From: Parelaphostrongylus tenuis
Lineage: Eukaryota; Nematoda; Chromadorea; Rhabditida; Metastrongylidae
DNA length: 64,000 nucleotides
NCBI GenBank assembly: GCA_019055375.1
Contig: JAHQIW010007345.1
Coordinates: 186,001 to 250,000 of the forward strand
Direction of reading: 5' to 3'
In this document: positions 11,033 through 23,815 of the stretch, piece by piece
Layout of the letters: each line of letters starts with the position of its first letter
Numbering within the stretch: the stretch's first letter is position 1
Translations under genes and position numbers: made by a program
Notes under the pieces: generated by a model
What the model saw: only the letters and a program-made list of their open reading frames with translations
Databases searched by the model: none
Told to the model about the DNA's origin: nothing

Positions 11033-14000
11033 CTACTCCTTCTTTGACTTCTTTGACTCTACAATATATGTTTGATAGAAGAAATGCAAGAACAATGCAG
11101 CGAATGTGACATAGATGATGAACGCCAGATAGAGATTCACCATAGATTGTTGGCAGCTGAAAAGTGGCTAGATAAGCTGAAAGAATAATCAGTTGGATGA
11201 AGTGTTTGGCTCATCTTTCTAGGGTTAAAGGGAGGACTATGTCTAGAGTTGAGTTTCTGCCTCTGTATGAAACACGAGATGGATGAGGGCAGTATGAACT
11301 GTTACTTGAACGAATTGAGGCCACCTTTGAATGAAATGCGTTAAAATTTTGGCCACCAATTAGTCACAGAATGGCTCTTTAGCACATTGGAATCAGTGTT
11401 TATTTGATGAATAATAACCAGGTTAGATGAGGCGAACTAATTCATTGGGATTGCCGTTCTGTACTTCGCCTTAAGAAAGAGGAGAAGGGTTTGAAAAGTG
11501 CCTGAGGTGCTTGGAAAATGGAGCCAAAATTGAGGGCTGAGCGCACCAAAATATGTACGCATGCTTGACAAAGAGTTAAACTTACGGCATATTCGTTTCC
11601 GTCTTGATTTTGTAGACAATGTAGGTGACAGCAACACCTGCTAACATTTGAGCTGTTTGTATGGATGTCACACACATCGAAATCTGAAGTGATCACAATC
11701 ATTCGCAACACCCAGTGCGGTTTTTGCTTTGTCTGGTCACCTTTTATCCTTTTTCACGCCTTTTTGGGTTTTTTTCTACAAACCATGCTACTTCAAAAAC
11801 TTTCAGGACCGTGACCTTTTTTTAATCGTACAGCTTTTACATCATAATGGTGTATTTTGAATAGACAGACAATGAGGGGCAGCAATATGAGTGCTAAGAA
11901 TGTGATTATCAAGTTGCTAGTATCTATCACAAAGAATAAAGTCGCAGATAATAAAATGATATTTCTAGTAATTCCTAAAGTCGTTCCTGTTTAATTGAAG
12001 TACAGAGAAACTCAGAACAGAATTCTTTATCTTAGGGAGGATTGTTGTTCATTTTTTCTGGCTAACATGTGGGCTTTTTTATCAAATGCCTCAAAGCGTG
12101 TGACACCCCACACTTCTCTATCTGTTCATTTTGAACTGTAAGTTAGTTTCTATAAATCTAATAAAGTTTGCATCTGTTCGATGATCACTTGGAGTTTCAA
12201 AGACTAGTTATGTAAAACTAAGTTTGAATTCATTGAATTTGTTGTTAATGTTAGTGCTGATCTTTTGGCTGTAGGAAACTGACCCATCTTGGTAACTTGA
12301 TTCCGTAGGAAGTGAAAGCGTAGTAGGTGTACATGACTGAATGGGCAAAGTAATTCATTATGATGAATGCTCGACCAGGAGCGGCGTGTTCAGCACCTGC
12401 AATCGTAAAGGAACATAAAACTACATACTCCTTGAAGTTTCCTCTCACTAGCTCAACAGATGTTGACTCATTTTTTAATTACAGGTAAATTTCATTTAGA
12501 CAGTGACTAAGTGAGTATAACAACGCAAAAGGGTACGACGTAATATGATAGGTTTTAGAAAAGAATCTGTCGTATTGCCTGAGAAAATTATTTATCGCAC
12601 GCATTGAACGACATCTCATTTGTATACACAGCCTTTAGAATGGGACTGTTTAAGGATGAAATTCAGCTGCTGCTTCATTTCCTCTACAAATTGAGTGTCA
12701 GCGCTTCCGAGGCTCATCAACAAATCTACAAGACGTATGCTGACGTAATTTGTGAATTCACAGCTCAGCATTGGCTCTAGACATTTTTTAAGGAGACCGA
12801 TTGGCCAGCAAGCCAAGTGAAAAACGTCCACGAGAAGTCGGTCGTCAAGCAGTCACCAGTCGAATTGAAAAGATCCATCTAAGCTTTTCTAAGGTATGAC
12901 AGGTCTACATCTGCAACCTGTTACAATCATGAGAATGCTGAGATAGAAAAAAACTTGGGACGTGATGTACGTACAGTGGAACCTATTGTATAAATACATA
13001 CATCAGGTTGCGAGTCTTGTCCATGTCACTCAGCATTTCTGTGAATGAGTTTCACATCGCAGCCTGCCGTAAAAAAAACGATCAGATGGTAAATAAAAGT
13101 TGATTTGTGGTTTCGAGAGCAGTTTAAGCCTAATTGGGCGAAGATCTGTGCGTGTAAGACCAATCGCTTGATTGGTGAGAATAGCTAACAGGGATTAAAC
13201 TAAAGCTTTATTACGTTCATAGTCACTTCCTCGGCCCGGAGAGGAAATTGGCTAGTGATGTAACGCAGTAAAACGCCAACGGTCTCTGGTTCAATGCTAT
13301 CTGGAACAACCTTAGCACAGATGCTTTCGTGGCAAGGAATTGGTACCAGGTTATCAAGGAAAAGCCACTTAGAATGCGCATATATTGGTGATATGTGTGT
13401 AAGGTAATTTGGGTGTTTTTGTATAGAATTATCAGGATTCCTAAGAGAATTCACTTGACCATTCAACGTCAAGTGTATGGATAAAAAATACATAACTCTT
13501 AAGCGACCGAGACCACATGCAAATTTGAAAACATTTGGAGAGACGATTGCGAGACAAAGAATGGAATGGAAAGAGTGATAGATGATGCAGTATAGGTGAA
13601 GTAGGGTCAGTAAGAATAAGCATCAACATCTCCTCTTCTTTACGATAGAAATTGCTGTTATTTCTCCTTCTCTTGGCATTTTCTTGTTATCATTGCTGAT
13701 TAGAAGGAATATTAGTTTATGCTACGTTCGGAGGAGTTATGTAGTCTTCGATCGGCACAATATGAGATATCAAGTACTCGGGAGTTGGCATGGGGACTGG
13801 AGCACCCACAGAAGATTGGCTAAAAAGACTGAAAGACGATGGGTTCTGCGCCACTGACGAGACTGTAAGGTCGTAATAATTATGAGACATATTGAATTAC
13901 TTAGTTTTTATCGTATCTCCTCATACGACTGGCGAAGAGAAAACGGAGAAGATATCTTCAATATAAATAACTTTTTCTCAAACCATTTGACAATAAAAAT

Positions 14001-16244
14001 AGTGGAGAGAAGAAAAAAGGCTCTAAAAGATGATACCGCAGTCATGATCACCTATATTACTCCAATTTTTCATGTCCTACCTGAATGTACTGTGTAGATG
14101 AGGACGGCAGCATGATGATAATAGTGTAGAAATATTAGCGGTCTTTTTCGCAGAACAATAAAAATGTGTCACCAAGTTCCACTACCTAGAAACTATTCAC
14201 TCTTTTGTTTGAACCGTGCGGAATTAAATCGCAACCGTTTTCGGTTACTAGAAACATGATGGAAAATTTTAGTTGCAATCTCATATTCAGGCTATGTCCA
14301 AAAAAAAATGAGTTCCTCAAAATTTTATCAAGATCTGGTGACTGTGAAATCAAGAACTGAGGTTACCTTGGAGATGGCAAAAAGAAAACTCCAGAAAGCG
14401 GCGACATCGTTCGGTTGACACGAGTAGCACAACGTGAAGTATATGCCGTTTTTGTAGAGCGATTGGAAAAAATCCTACGAACGAAAAAAAAAATCATTAT
14501 CGTGTATTAGCTGCCATATTCAACGTCAACTATGATTAATCAACTGTGATCCACTTAAGCTTAAAAGTGGTGGCTGAGAGCAACACCACACATCTTGTCT
14601 AATGTATATTGTCTTGATATTTCGTACACTTCGCACCAATATTCCGCCTTCAGGGTAAAAATAAGTTAATATTGTATTTGAAGAAGATGTGATAGCCCTA
14701 GCTGGTTTTACTCTTATTTATCACTCATTAAGTTCAATAAGATTCCCATTGATTGTTAATTTTACATATGGTTGTTACGAAGTTTTCATTCTGCGGACGT
14801 TTCAGTTTCTTTCCTTAGGTCACGAGGATCGAAGTCGATTGTCCACAGTTGTTCGTCATTGCATAAGGACCGAAACGTTAGTTGAGTGAAAATTTTATAG
14901 CAATTAAGCTGAAAATTCCATAGATTTACTTGGATGCCTCATGCCGTGAAGTCTAATTGGAAAAAAAGATTCCAACACCAATGACTTCGAAGAAAGTGTA
15001 CAACACTACGAATTAGTATAAAAACAAGGGCGTTAATTTTACTCGGCGTTGGTTCCTTTGGAGGATTGTTTCACCTCAAGGGATCAACGGAACCGAGGGA
15101 GGGTGCTACTGATGAGTCCCAATAGGACGAAATAGGCGCCTATATAGCACTAGACCTATGGCTCAAAATATGTCATATCCTTATCAGATTAAATCATTTT
15201 GAGCGGGTCTGTTAAAAAGCAGTCGATAGCAGAAGTATAGTTCATTTTAAAAGCCGTAAGCTCGACTGCCGGTCACCACAAAGTCAGGTAATAACATCAT
15301 CCTACTTTGGGTGCTTAATTTTACTCGGCGTTGGTTCCTTTGGAGGATTGTTTCACCTCAAGGGATCAACGGAACCGAGGGAGGGTGCTACTGATGAGTC
15401 CCAATAGGACGAAATAGGCGCCTATATAGCACTAGACCTATGGCTCAAAATATGTCATATCCTTATCAGATTAAATAAAAACAAGAATTTGAAAATGTTT
15501 ATTGGCGATTGAAAATAGGACTGAGGCGTCATCAGTAAAGTTGAAAAGAAGGTTGATTGACTAAGGAACTTCTCGATATGGAATCTTCAATGTTCTGAAC
15601 AAAGTGAAATCCTTCGGAAAATCAGACATAATAATTTCCTAAAATCCTCAAAGGTAAACAGTCGCTGACGATGGGAATGACGTTTTGTATTTATAAACCT
15701 TCTTATATTGTTTTTATTCACTAATCTGTCATTGTGAAGCAGATAATCAATAAGTAATCCCAATCAATGAAGAAAATTTGATCAAACATGGGACTATGGG
15801 CGGCTTGTATTAGGAATCAAAGCACAGATGAAAATACGATATGGTAGAGAAAACTAGTGAGTTCTACAATTACTAACGTTGACGAATATTTAGTAGAATA
15901 AAATTGAACAATGTGCTCACCTCTGAGAATCTTATGAATCCAGCTATGCTGAAGATTGCTAACGCGGTATTCCACAAGAAGAGCGATGTTTTCAACGAAA
16001 GCGGTTCACGCTTCTCCATGAAGTGCTGAATACCTGAGTCAACAGATCAATTGCGAACGAGAGGGAGTCATCGTCTGAAGGCAGAACTATTATGATACTG
16101 ACTTTTCATGATGGCGAAGTAAGCGATCGAGATGGTGATTGTGTGAGCCCAGTAGCGCTGGAACACCACCGTCCATCCACGAGGGTCGTCAATCCTTTCG
16201 AAAGGCAACGCATACCTAGCGAATGCAATATTTCGCGAGCGAGC
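11033..16244 (-). CDS. elo-3: ELO-family very-long-chain fatty acid elongase, ELO-3-like (7 exons, one frameshift)
   Basis: Condensing enzyme of fatty acid elongation in the endoplasmic reticulum membrane; it extends acyl-CoA by two carbons using malonyl-CoA. Exons in coding order: 16244-16103, 16033-15921, 14474-14367, 14185-14081, 12396-12284, 11683-11586, 11156-11033. Landmarks: YALPFERIDDPRGW near the start; FMEKREP and FLWNTALAIFS (membrane segment); CQPNDVAAFWSFLFAISK; KVVELGDT; the catalytic histidine box HYYHH; NYFAHSVMYTYY; KLPRW; a hydrophobic last exon ending in Lys-rich SKKSKKE (an ER-retention-like tail). All phases join except exon 4: its run of five T after GACACA is one short, shifting frame between ELGDT and the histidine box. 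That is a recent null allele or a homopolymer sequencing error. The initiator exon is unresolved. The ELO-3 assignment rests on remembered resemblance; the ELO family itself is certain. Confidence 0.88.
12640..12890 (+). pseudogene. Mariner transposase N-terminal relic
   Basis: Open from an ATG at 12640 to W near 12777. It reads as a mariner helix-turn-helix segment (DEIQLLLHFLYKL, SEAHQQIYKTYADV, FTAQHW), matching the family pattern of an N-terminal LL.(F/Y)...-AAE-A...-YG block ending in W. Stop codons follow at once and a decayed GD..-KP-..RP stretch continues to about 12890. It lies antisense in elongase intron 4. The catalytic part is absent. Confidence 0.6.
13780..13895 (+). ncRNA. Decayed hammerhead copy E
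   Basis: GATTGGCTAAAAAGACTGAA and GATGGGTTCTGCG precede CTGACGA and stem II GAC-TGTAAG-GTC, in the same order as the copy at 42.4 kb. The GAA strand reads GTA, the cleavage residue is G and stem I is lost. Clearly related, almost certainly inactive. It lies in an elongase intron. Confidence 0.55.
15018..15028 (+). repeat. Left target-site duplication of the hammerhead element
   Basis: ATAAAAACAAG, repeated exactly at 15475-15485. The bases outside the two copies differ, so the duplication is 11 bp. Confidence 0.85.
15103..15150 (+). ncRNA. Type I hammerhead ribozyme, upstream copy
   Basis: Stem I GTGCTA (15103-15108) pairs perfectly with TAGCAC (15145-15150). Core CTGATGA at 15109-15115. 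Stem-loop II GTCC-CAATA-GGAC. GAA at 15129-15131. Stem III is the palindrome ATAGGCGCCTAT (15132-15143). The residue at the cut is A at 15144, giving a TA cleavage step (NUH satisfied). All invariant core residues are present. The stem-loop II resembles, as I remember it, that of the schistosome satellite hammerheads. Confidence 0.93.
15385..15432 (+). ncRNA. Type I hammerhead ribozyme, downstream copy
   Basis: Identical in sequence to the motif at 15103-15150 and displaced by exactly 282 bp; predicted cleavage after 15426. Confidence 0.93.
15475..15485 (+). repeat. Right target-site duplication of the hammerhead element
   Basis: ATAAAAACAAG, identical to 15018-15028. Confidence 0.85.
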
Positions 16245-16325
16245 CTAGAAAACTGCGCTGTCTTAGAGCTCATGTTCTTCATAAGCAGCGCCTTTAATTC
16301 TTTAGTCGAAACCTTCAAATATCAA

Positions 16326-16349
16326 AATATATATATATATATATATATC
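16326..16349. repeat. (AT)n microsatellite
   Basis: TA dinucleotide run immediately before a SINE tail fragment. Confidence 0.85.
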
Positions 16350-16361
16350 CGCGAACGAATA

Positions 16362-16438
16362 TGAAAATTGAAGTTAAATGCTTGGCGTATCCCTCAAGGA
16401 TTAATCGATGACGTGAGCTTGATCCTTTATCCTTCATA
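16362..16438 (+). repeat. SINE family S 3'-end fragment
   Basis: GAAAATTGAAGTTAAATGC, GGCGTATCCCTCAAGGATTA and GTGAGCTTGATCCTTTATCC match the tail of the family S copies at 22.4 kb and 56.9 kb. Followed by an (AT)n run, as expected behind a SINE tail. Confidence 0.6.
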
Positions 16439-16439
16439 T

Positions 16440-16441
16440 AA

Positions 16442-16494
<53 letters not shown>

Positions 16495-16520
16495 TTCATA
16501 TATATATATATATATATTTA
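16440..16520. repeat. Long (AT)n array
   Basis: About 80 bases of alternating AT interrupted once by GTCTTC (16491-16497), followed by TTTATTTATATTTATA. Confidence 0.9.
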
Positions 16521-19500
16521 TTTATATTTATATATACGTATTTTACATAATATCAATATAAAATAAATAAGCAATAAATTAATAAAATTATAAAGATTGT
16601 TAATTATCTAAGCTTTAAGGGATGCACTGGAGCCTTGAAGTACTCAACACTTAAGGGCCAACGGACTTACGTTGCAACTGGACTGGGCATCTGTGCATTA
16701 TTCCCGCTCAACGATTGCATCCATCAAAAGCAGTCTCTAGGCTTTTTGGTCAAGGACATTTGGCTACCAAACTTGCTGGATCTCAACCAAATATATTTCT
16801 TCTTATGGTCCGGAGGAAATAGTCTCGGCTATCTGCTACAGAGCCGTAGGCGCGCTTTAAAACGGCTTTGACACTTGCTTGAGACGAAATTACGGTGGAA
16901 ACGTGTGTGAGCATCGTTGGAAATCATTGCAAACGACTTTGTAAATATATAGAGGCCAAAGAAGGCAAATTTTGGAATTTTTCATAAATTTCTTATTTAT
17001 TGTCATAATTGCTGATCTAATTAACGTATTATTCTTTCAATTGAATGAATTCGTTTGTTTATGCAGTATTTTTCTACTATAGAAAACTGACAGGACTTTT
17101 TGGGCATTCTGCTCTATATACTATATGAATGTATTACATGTATGTATTAATTATATATATTATATGCATATATATTCATATGTATATACCTGATCCACAA
17201 GCATTCCTCAATTCATTTTATTGAATTTTGTGTTGTAGAATTTTTCCTTCGTTCAACTAAACTAAGCTCATAAGCGAGATAAGCAAGCTAATCTTATTGA
17301 CGGCTGTTTGCTGATAGCTTGAATGCCCTACTTAGCAAAAAAGGGTAATAAAATAACAAGAGTTTTGGGGTCTAATGATAGTATGCGATTGCGGTATGGG
17401 TGAAACGTGGGTTCAACCTTCTTGTGTTTGCATAAGGTTTCATATTTGCATACCACTGAGCGAAATATTAGTCACTTCAAAAAAGGCTGTTTTCAAGCCG
17501 ATCTATTGCTCAAAGACTTGCCAACCAAGAAGATTTCTTAGAATCTTGCTTGCAATGGTTCGAGGCCGGTTTGAGCGACATTTTCTAGCATGAAGTTCGC
17601 ATAATTGTGTATCGTGAGTTCTTAGATAATTTGAAAAGATGAAAAAGCTCGTTTGGTGGGTACTTCACGGATACTGTCGTATAACAAAGGAGAGCGCTTA
17701 TTCTGATGATTGATTTTAGATGTAAAATATAAACATTCATCAGCGCTAATTTTCATGGAAAGGTGGTCAAGATAATCTTTGATTTCAATAGGGGTAATCA
17801 TGTATTACTACGTCTTTAGTCCTGCCGGGACATTCACGGTAAGTGTCGAATACTGGTTCAATTTTTGCACTAACCCCACCACTGCCCTTCCTTCACAATA
17901 AACTCAAAAAAGCGCATACAGTCCCCTTTTTTCTTTTCTGTTACTTTCCAATTTATTCAATCATCAATTTCAGCTTCAAAACAGCAGAGGATTTCATAAA
18001 GTCATTATAAGTTATAAACTATAGAAAAGCGGAATCTTCCGAATACGGGATCACACGGAATATTGTGGCATCGTAATTTCAACTCACTTATAGCGATAAG
18101 TGTCCTGATACAAACTCTTGTTGTCATGATAAATCTTGAATCGTTTAAGTCGTGAAAAAAATCCATACGCGATTGAAAAGTTATTCCTGGTGGCGAGAAT
18201 AGCAGTTGTAGAAGAAAAATAGTCTGGAAACAATATTAGAATTACGAATCAAGAACAGTATATCGTGACAGACAGAAGAGAATTTTTACGTATAGAACGA
18301 AATGAGCATCAGTAAGGATCACTTAATATCTTAAAATTAGAGGTGAAAATATGTTGCTTAAGAAAAATTTAAGTAATATGACGTAATTTGGGTGTGTAGC
18401 GCTGTCCATTGGTGGCTCAGCTTTCGAACGTTGCCAATAGGCGATTCTTCTTTATAGCTTGTGCATATCAGTGATATCAAAACAGGAAATTATGTATATC
18501 GCTTGCGATCACTGACTAGATCGAGTCTCACTGAAAGTTACGTTTCTTCGTGTGTTTCTACGAATCTTACCAACCTTCTGAAGGTTACCAAGTCTTAAAG
18601 TACACTAGTATCTCTTTGACGTAACATGATGGCATGAACTTTAATCAGATACGCAGTTTTTTTTCTGACTTTCATGATTCTTATTTTTGAACAGAGTACT
18701 GGGCAGTTTCTAGTGAACTTCTCAGAATTTCCTCCACCCGGTTGGAGGTGCGTTCATCATACAAACCCATATCTATGGAGATACATCCAAGTACATATTG
18801 CATAATTATGATGTACTCTTACTCAATTCTAAAGGTTCAAGTTAGTTCGGTTTGAAAAAGGCAGTGACCTCCCCTCTGAGCACACCACCATTGTGATCAT
18901 AGTTATTTGGTCGCTTTTGGTCTGCATATAGCTCGTTCCACTAGTTGGCTACATGACACGAATCAGCGCGGCTTACCGGCTCCCACATCTCACATAAAAG
19001 AGATTAATTGATTATATCAGTGAATAAAAAAGCGGTGAAAAGATCCTTACTTACACTGAAAGAAAGTTTAAATGATGAATATTTCGAGCGAAATAATTTG
19101 AGTTGAGTCTGTTTTTCAAATGTAGTTCTTCTTCATCCAATAATTTTCGAGTCAAAATGTTACATCTTTCTCAACTGGTCAGTCGCTGTCGGCCCTAATC
19201 GAGGATGTGGTTGCCCTTTCAGAAATCTCTGCCGTCTTTTAGAACAGGCTTGCACAAACCCAGTGGTGAATAAATATGTTTGGGGTGAAGATTTAGGGAC
19301 GTCGTACTGCACCTATATCAAAATTTCAAAGAAATCTTTATTCCACTAGTATGTAAGGATTTGTTGAGGAGGGGAAGAAACAGTTCTTTAAGGTGCTCTC
19401 TAGCCCATATCATTCCTTCATTTCCTCTGTAAAGGACAATTATAAGAATATAAATCGATTATAATGATTATTTGAATTTGCGCGATAGATAGTAAAGATA

Positions 19501-22312
19501 GTTATCTAAGTATCCAATTGATTAAGAGGGTAGCGAATCTATGAAAAGATGTACCGAATACGAAAGTTCTAAGAGGCAGATTACGGCGTAGGAAGTCTTT
19601 GAGGAAGTATTGAATATGACAATTTTACTGGATGTAGAAAAAATCCAGTTTTTGGAGCCGACATGATTCAAGTGAGTCAAAGCCAGCATTCTATGTTAAG
19701 GAGTGATCACGGTGTGAGTCTGGAGCGATATTTCCTGGATTTCATCAAATTATCGCCTTGATCGACGCGGTCATGGCTTTCAATAAAGTCACCATGTTAT
19801 GAAAACCGAAAAATGGAAATTTCGTGAGGAGCGTTGGTCAACTGGGAGAAGACGAAATAGGCGCCGACGCTAGCCCCGAGAAGGCGATCCTGCCAAAACC
19901 TGCTTCAAGGCGCAGAAACAGGTCGAGGTTCTGGTTTATAATAAGTGCTCTACAAAAAGTGATCCTCTCAAGCCTTACTGCAGCCCTTTAACCTCCGCTA
20001 ATCGTAGTCATCACAAATTTTTTGATATTGCTTTGAGTGCCTAGTCATCTAGAATAATAGCGCAGAGCATAAATATCTTAGCTTAATGGCAACTTTTCAT
20101 ATTGATTTCTAAGCGTGTAGTGCTGAAGTACTGGCCTATAATTAAATCATAACTCACATAACTCAGCGTATATTGGAGCTTATCAACCCTTTTATAGCAC
20201 TGTTATCGTCGCGCGTACTGCGATTCGTAAGTGGCGCGTGATTTTCGTTATTTGATTAGAGTTTCCTCTCGCCTTTAGAAAAGTTACTCCGGTTTCTTGA
20301 ATTACCGTAATACCCCACAGTTTACTTATACGCTCTTATGCCTTTGGTCCATATGCAATTGTTATTTATGAAAAAAGTGGAAACTTGGAACACAATGAAT
20401 AGTGTGTCAAAAATAATACCGTTCATTGCATGCTATATCTGTTCATCAATAGTTCCAACAAGTCTGGAACAATGAATGTGCTTGGAAAGGCTAGAATTCT
20501 TATTCATGGTTCGAACTTTTTCCTATCAGCCTATGGTTATAAGATTTTTATTTCTATTTCAGCCTAATGAAAGCGCTATGAAGCTCAAGTAACGATCTAA
20601 CTACTCCGTGTATGTAACGTGATCTTCTTTTCGCTATTACAGGGCTCTATAAAGACCTTTTTAAACGCCGGATTAATTTGAGAATCATCGAGGTATCAGC
20701 TATCGAATGATTACTGAAATTTCAGTGATGAGCCATGCACAGACGCCCGTGTAAGAAATGCGCAGCTAATGCAGGACGTAAATTCCATTTGAACGCTCCA
20801 GCTCAACTAGTAGACCTTCTCAAAAATCAAGCCCAGTCTTAAAATCAACATTTCTCAAGCTCTGAATGACTATGAGAGATCTAGCTTTGAGATCTGGTCA
20901 GCGAAAAAGCCAAGCAAGCACGAGTGCAAAACGCACTATACACTGCGAAGCGAAAAGTAATCATCTCCTTCTCGCTACAAACACAACAAGAATGTCTTTT
21001 TTTGTAGAACCAAGCTCAACATCAAAACCAATATTTTTTCAGCTGTCAAATGGTTGTTGGAAGGGCAGTGAAAAATCTGTGCGCGACGAAGAAACCAAAA
21101 CAACAGTGTACCTCTTCTACTACACTTGGTCCCGTAAAGGTTTACGCATTGGATAAGATAGGGACACGCCCCATCGAAGTCTGCGGATTCTTATGTAATG
21201 ATACAGTTTTCCTTCTCCACTGAGAAGAAATTCTTACATAGAGAAGTTGTCAAAACGCTCCTTTTCTTATTCTTCCCTTCGACGTTTTTATTTCAAGAAG
21301 AGACTCAAAAAGTGGAAAAGACTACCACGAAAGAAAACAACAATCCCCAATCTATCTTTCGTTTGCTGCTGCCGCAGTAACGTTATTAAAAATTCAAATT
21401 TTGACTATAATTCCTGAGAGTTTCCTATTTGAACGATTACAAAATGAAAGAAATATTTTCGCAAAAGCTTTACATCGTTGCGAGTTGAAACAAATCCTCT
21501 TCCATAAGTCTATGAAGTTTTTGCTTCTGAGATATAATACACGAAAAATCAGCTGGTGCCGGTAAAGGACCAAAATGGACTTTACAAAAAGAAATGCTAT
21601 GGGTGACGAATGGGATCGTTTATATTGAATCACACGGTTTTCCAATCTTTTATCGAGTTCTAAATGGTGCCCTAGAAACGCTTATCCTACACATTTTCGG
21701 AGATAATGGAATGGCTTATGTTCTGAATCTTAACAGGGTTTTCGCAAAGCAAAAAACGCACTAAATACTGGATTCGACTTGCTTGAAAGGAAAAACTGGC
21801 AGAGATTTATTTGGTCCATCTATCGTCACAATCCTTTCAGTTCTGAACCCGTTTGCAGACATTGGAGTTTGTCGAAGGAATATACGGATTAATCCTACGT
21901 CCTCAGATATAGCTGGAAGTGAGAGTCTCTTTATTCCATTCAGCCTACATATTCTTTGAATGTCCTATTGTCTACGATGGATTTTAAAAAGACATTTCGC
22001 TCATAAAGTTATCTCAGTTGGAAAAATTAAATTCTACCTTTATATTTTTCAAAAAAAGTGAACGATTATTCAATGAAGTTTCGACCACTGGGTGGTGGGC
22101 AAAAGGCTGTGCAATACATAATTCCATTGTTTCATTATTTTCCTTGACAAGAGAAACGAAAAGAGTTGGTAAATGTGCCGTTCAATTTGCTGTTGTAGAT
22201 GATTATGAATGAATTTCTTATAACAAGTCAACTTCGACGCCAACGAAGGCTAACGACTATGAACATTAAAGCTACAGCATAGTGTTGAAATACTGATAAG
22301 CTATGAACCGAG

Positions 22313-22475
22313 CGCATGTGGCGCAATGGTTAGAGGTGCACTGCGTCGCACACGAGGTCAATGCTTCGATCTCGCGCTTTGAAAATTGAAGACGAATGCA
22401 TGGCTCAGCCCTCACGGATTGATCAACGCCGTGAACTTTATCCTTAATCCTTTACCCTTTATAAATCGACACTCT
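22313..22475 (+). repeat. SINE family S copy with internal deletion
   Basis: tRNA-like head GTGGCGCAATGGTTAGAGGT, GCGTCGCACACGAGGTCAAT and B-box-like CTTCGATCTCGC, joined directly to the tail (GAAAATTGAAGACGAATGC, TTGATCAACGCCGTGAAC, TTTATCCTTAATCC). The middle present in the 56.65-kb copy is missing. Confidence 0.7.
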
Positions 22476-23559
22476 TATTGCTTATCCAGGTGGGATTTTT
22501 CAATGATATTTTAAACGATGAATTTTCCGGTATTTTTTCAGATTGAAAAAATTAACTTTCAATGATAAGCTTTAGCATTTGTGATTAACATAATATATAT
22601 CTTACAAGGTTTCCTCATTGAGCTAATATGAAGTTATTTTCACTTTTTCATGGTTAGTGATGGCTGACCTTTTGGTGATTTTGCTCTGTATAGATAAAGG
22701 AATTAGATTTTCAAATTTGTATAGATCTTGCAACCTTGCTAGATTCAATCTTGCGAAAGTTGCGTACTCAGAACTACACACTGCCCTAAAAATACACGTA
22801 TTCTTTTGTTCGTACAGTGAGCCTATCGTTGAGAAAAGCAAGAAAAAAACCGGACCTTTTGTAAGAAATCTCCTTAAACAAAAAAAAAATGACGAAGGAA
22901 CATTTTTTGAAACTCTGCTAAGTGCTAAATGTTAAATAGAACGTTACTAACAATTAAATGCAGTAGTATTAAAGAGGAAGCAAAAGTGCTGGAAGAAAGT
23001 GAAGCACAGAGTTATGTTAGAGCAGCTGAATTGCGCAGCAATCTCTCCTTATTTTAGCTTTAGATTGGAATTTATAAAACACAACGATTTTGGCAAATCA
23101 AAAACTAAAATTTACTGTCAGCGCAGTGCCTAAGGATGTGAGAAGTTTAACTGCGTCATTCATTGTTGATTCTAAGTCGAAGTTGAATGTCACGACTATG
23201 TGGCCTGCAAGACCTCCTTATTTGTCAGCTTTTCTAGTAGTTATATGACATTGTAGCTCTACACACAGCATGTTGAGCAATTATGCAAACCTTTGGACCT
23301 CGAGTGGGAGTTAAACCCGTGTAACTCTTTTTTTGGGGTGTCATGATTGAGACTATTGTTCTAGTACCATTCTTTCAGCAATACAGTGCATCGATTCCGT
23401 CAGCAGCCAACCGTCAGCGGTTTGGCCTCGTAAGTACATATTGGCATTGAAGCCAATTACGTTAATTCTGATTCACCTAGTCGAAAAAATTCTTATTTGG
23501 CCATTTTTCTTTTTACGGTGGTGTGATGTCATATTTATAAAGGATAAATGTTAAAGCTT

Positions 23560-23815
23560 TCGGGATTAGTCAATCTTCAAGGAATGTACTATGTAATCGG
23601 CCTCATTAAGCGTTGCTTGGGATGACTGAATGCAAATCTGGCCTTTACAATGGCTTGCGGTTGCCTGCCGACATCAGGTTCGCACTGCTATCATCTCGGG
23701 TCAGTTCGGCCCAATTCGCCAGCACCGCGACGACGAAAGGCTGGTGAGTCTTGAGCACGTTATCGAACCATTGACCACGAACGTGTTGTAGGACCCTCTT
23801 GGTGTTGCGCCACAC
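23560..23815 (-). repeat. SINE family S copy, minus strand
   Basis: Read on the minus strand: GTGTGGCGCAACACCAAGAG, GTGGTCAATGGTTCGATAAC, then GCCATTGTAAAGGCCAG, TTTGCATTCAGTCA and a tail with AGCTTTAACATTTATCCTTT. Order and motifs match the complete copy at 56.65 kb, with divergence. Confidence 0.6.

Larger units (their letters stand above)
15029..15474 (+). mobile_element. Retrozyme-like non-autonomous retroelement with two hammerheads
   Basis: A 446-bp insertion bounded by an 11-bp duplication. It has two direct repeats, 15033-15194 and 15315-15476, which I read as identical over 162 bp (the last two bases overlap the duplication). About 120 bp of interior lies between them. Each repeat holds a complete type I hammerhead, and the predicted cut sites (after 15144 and after 15426) are 282 nt apart. 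Transcription through the element would therefore release a 282-nt RNA able to circularise. There is no ORF. This is the architecture reported for retrozymes, small elements copied through hammerhead-processed circular RNA. Identity of the repeats and the perfect duplication point to a recent insertion. It sits in elongase intron 2, with the ribozymes on the strand opposite to the gene. Confidence 0.82.

Noticed and set aside
16106..16318. 70-codon minus-strand frame from an ATG over the first elongase exon
   Set aside because: It is in a different frame from the conserved elongase peptide YALPFERIDDPRGW, which starts after a TTTCTAG acceptor.
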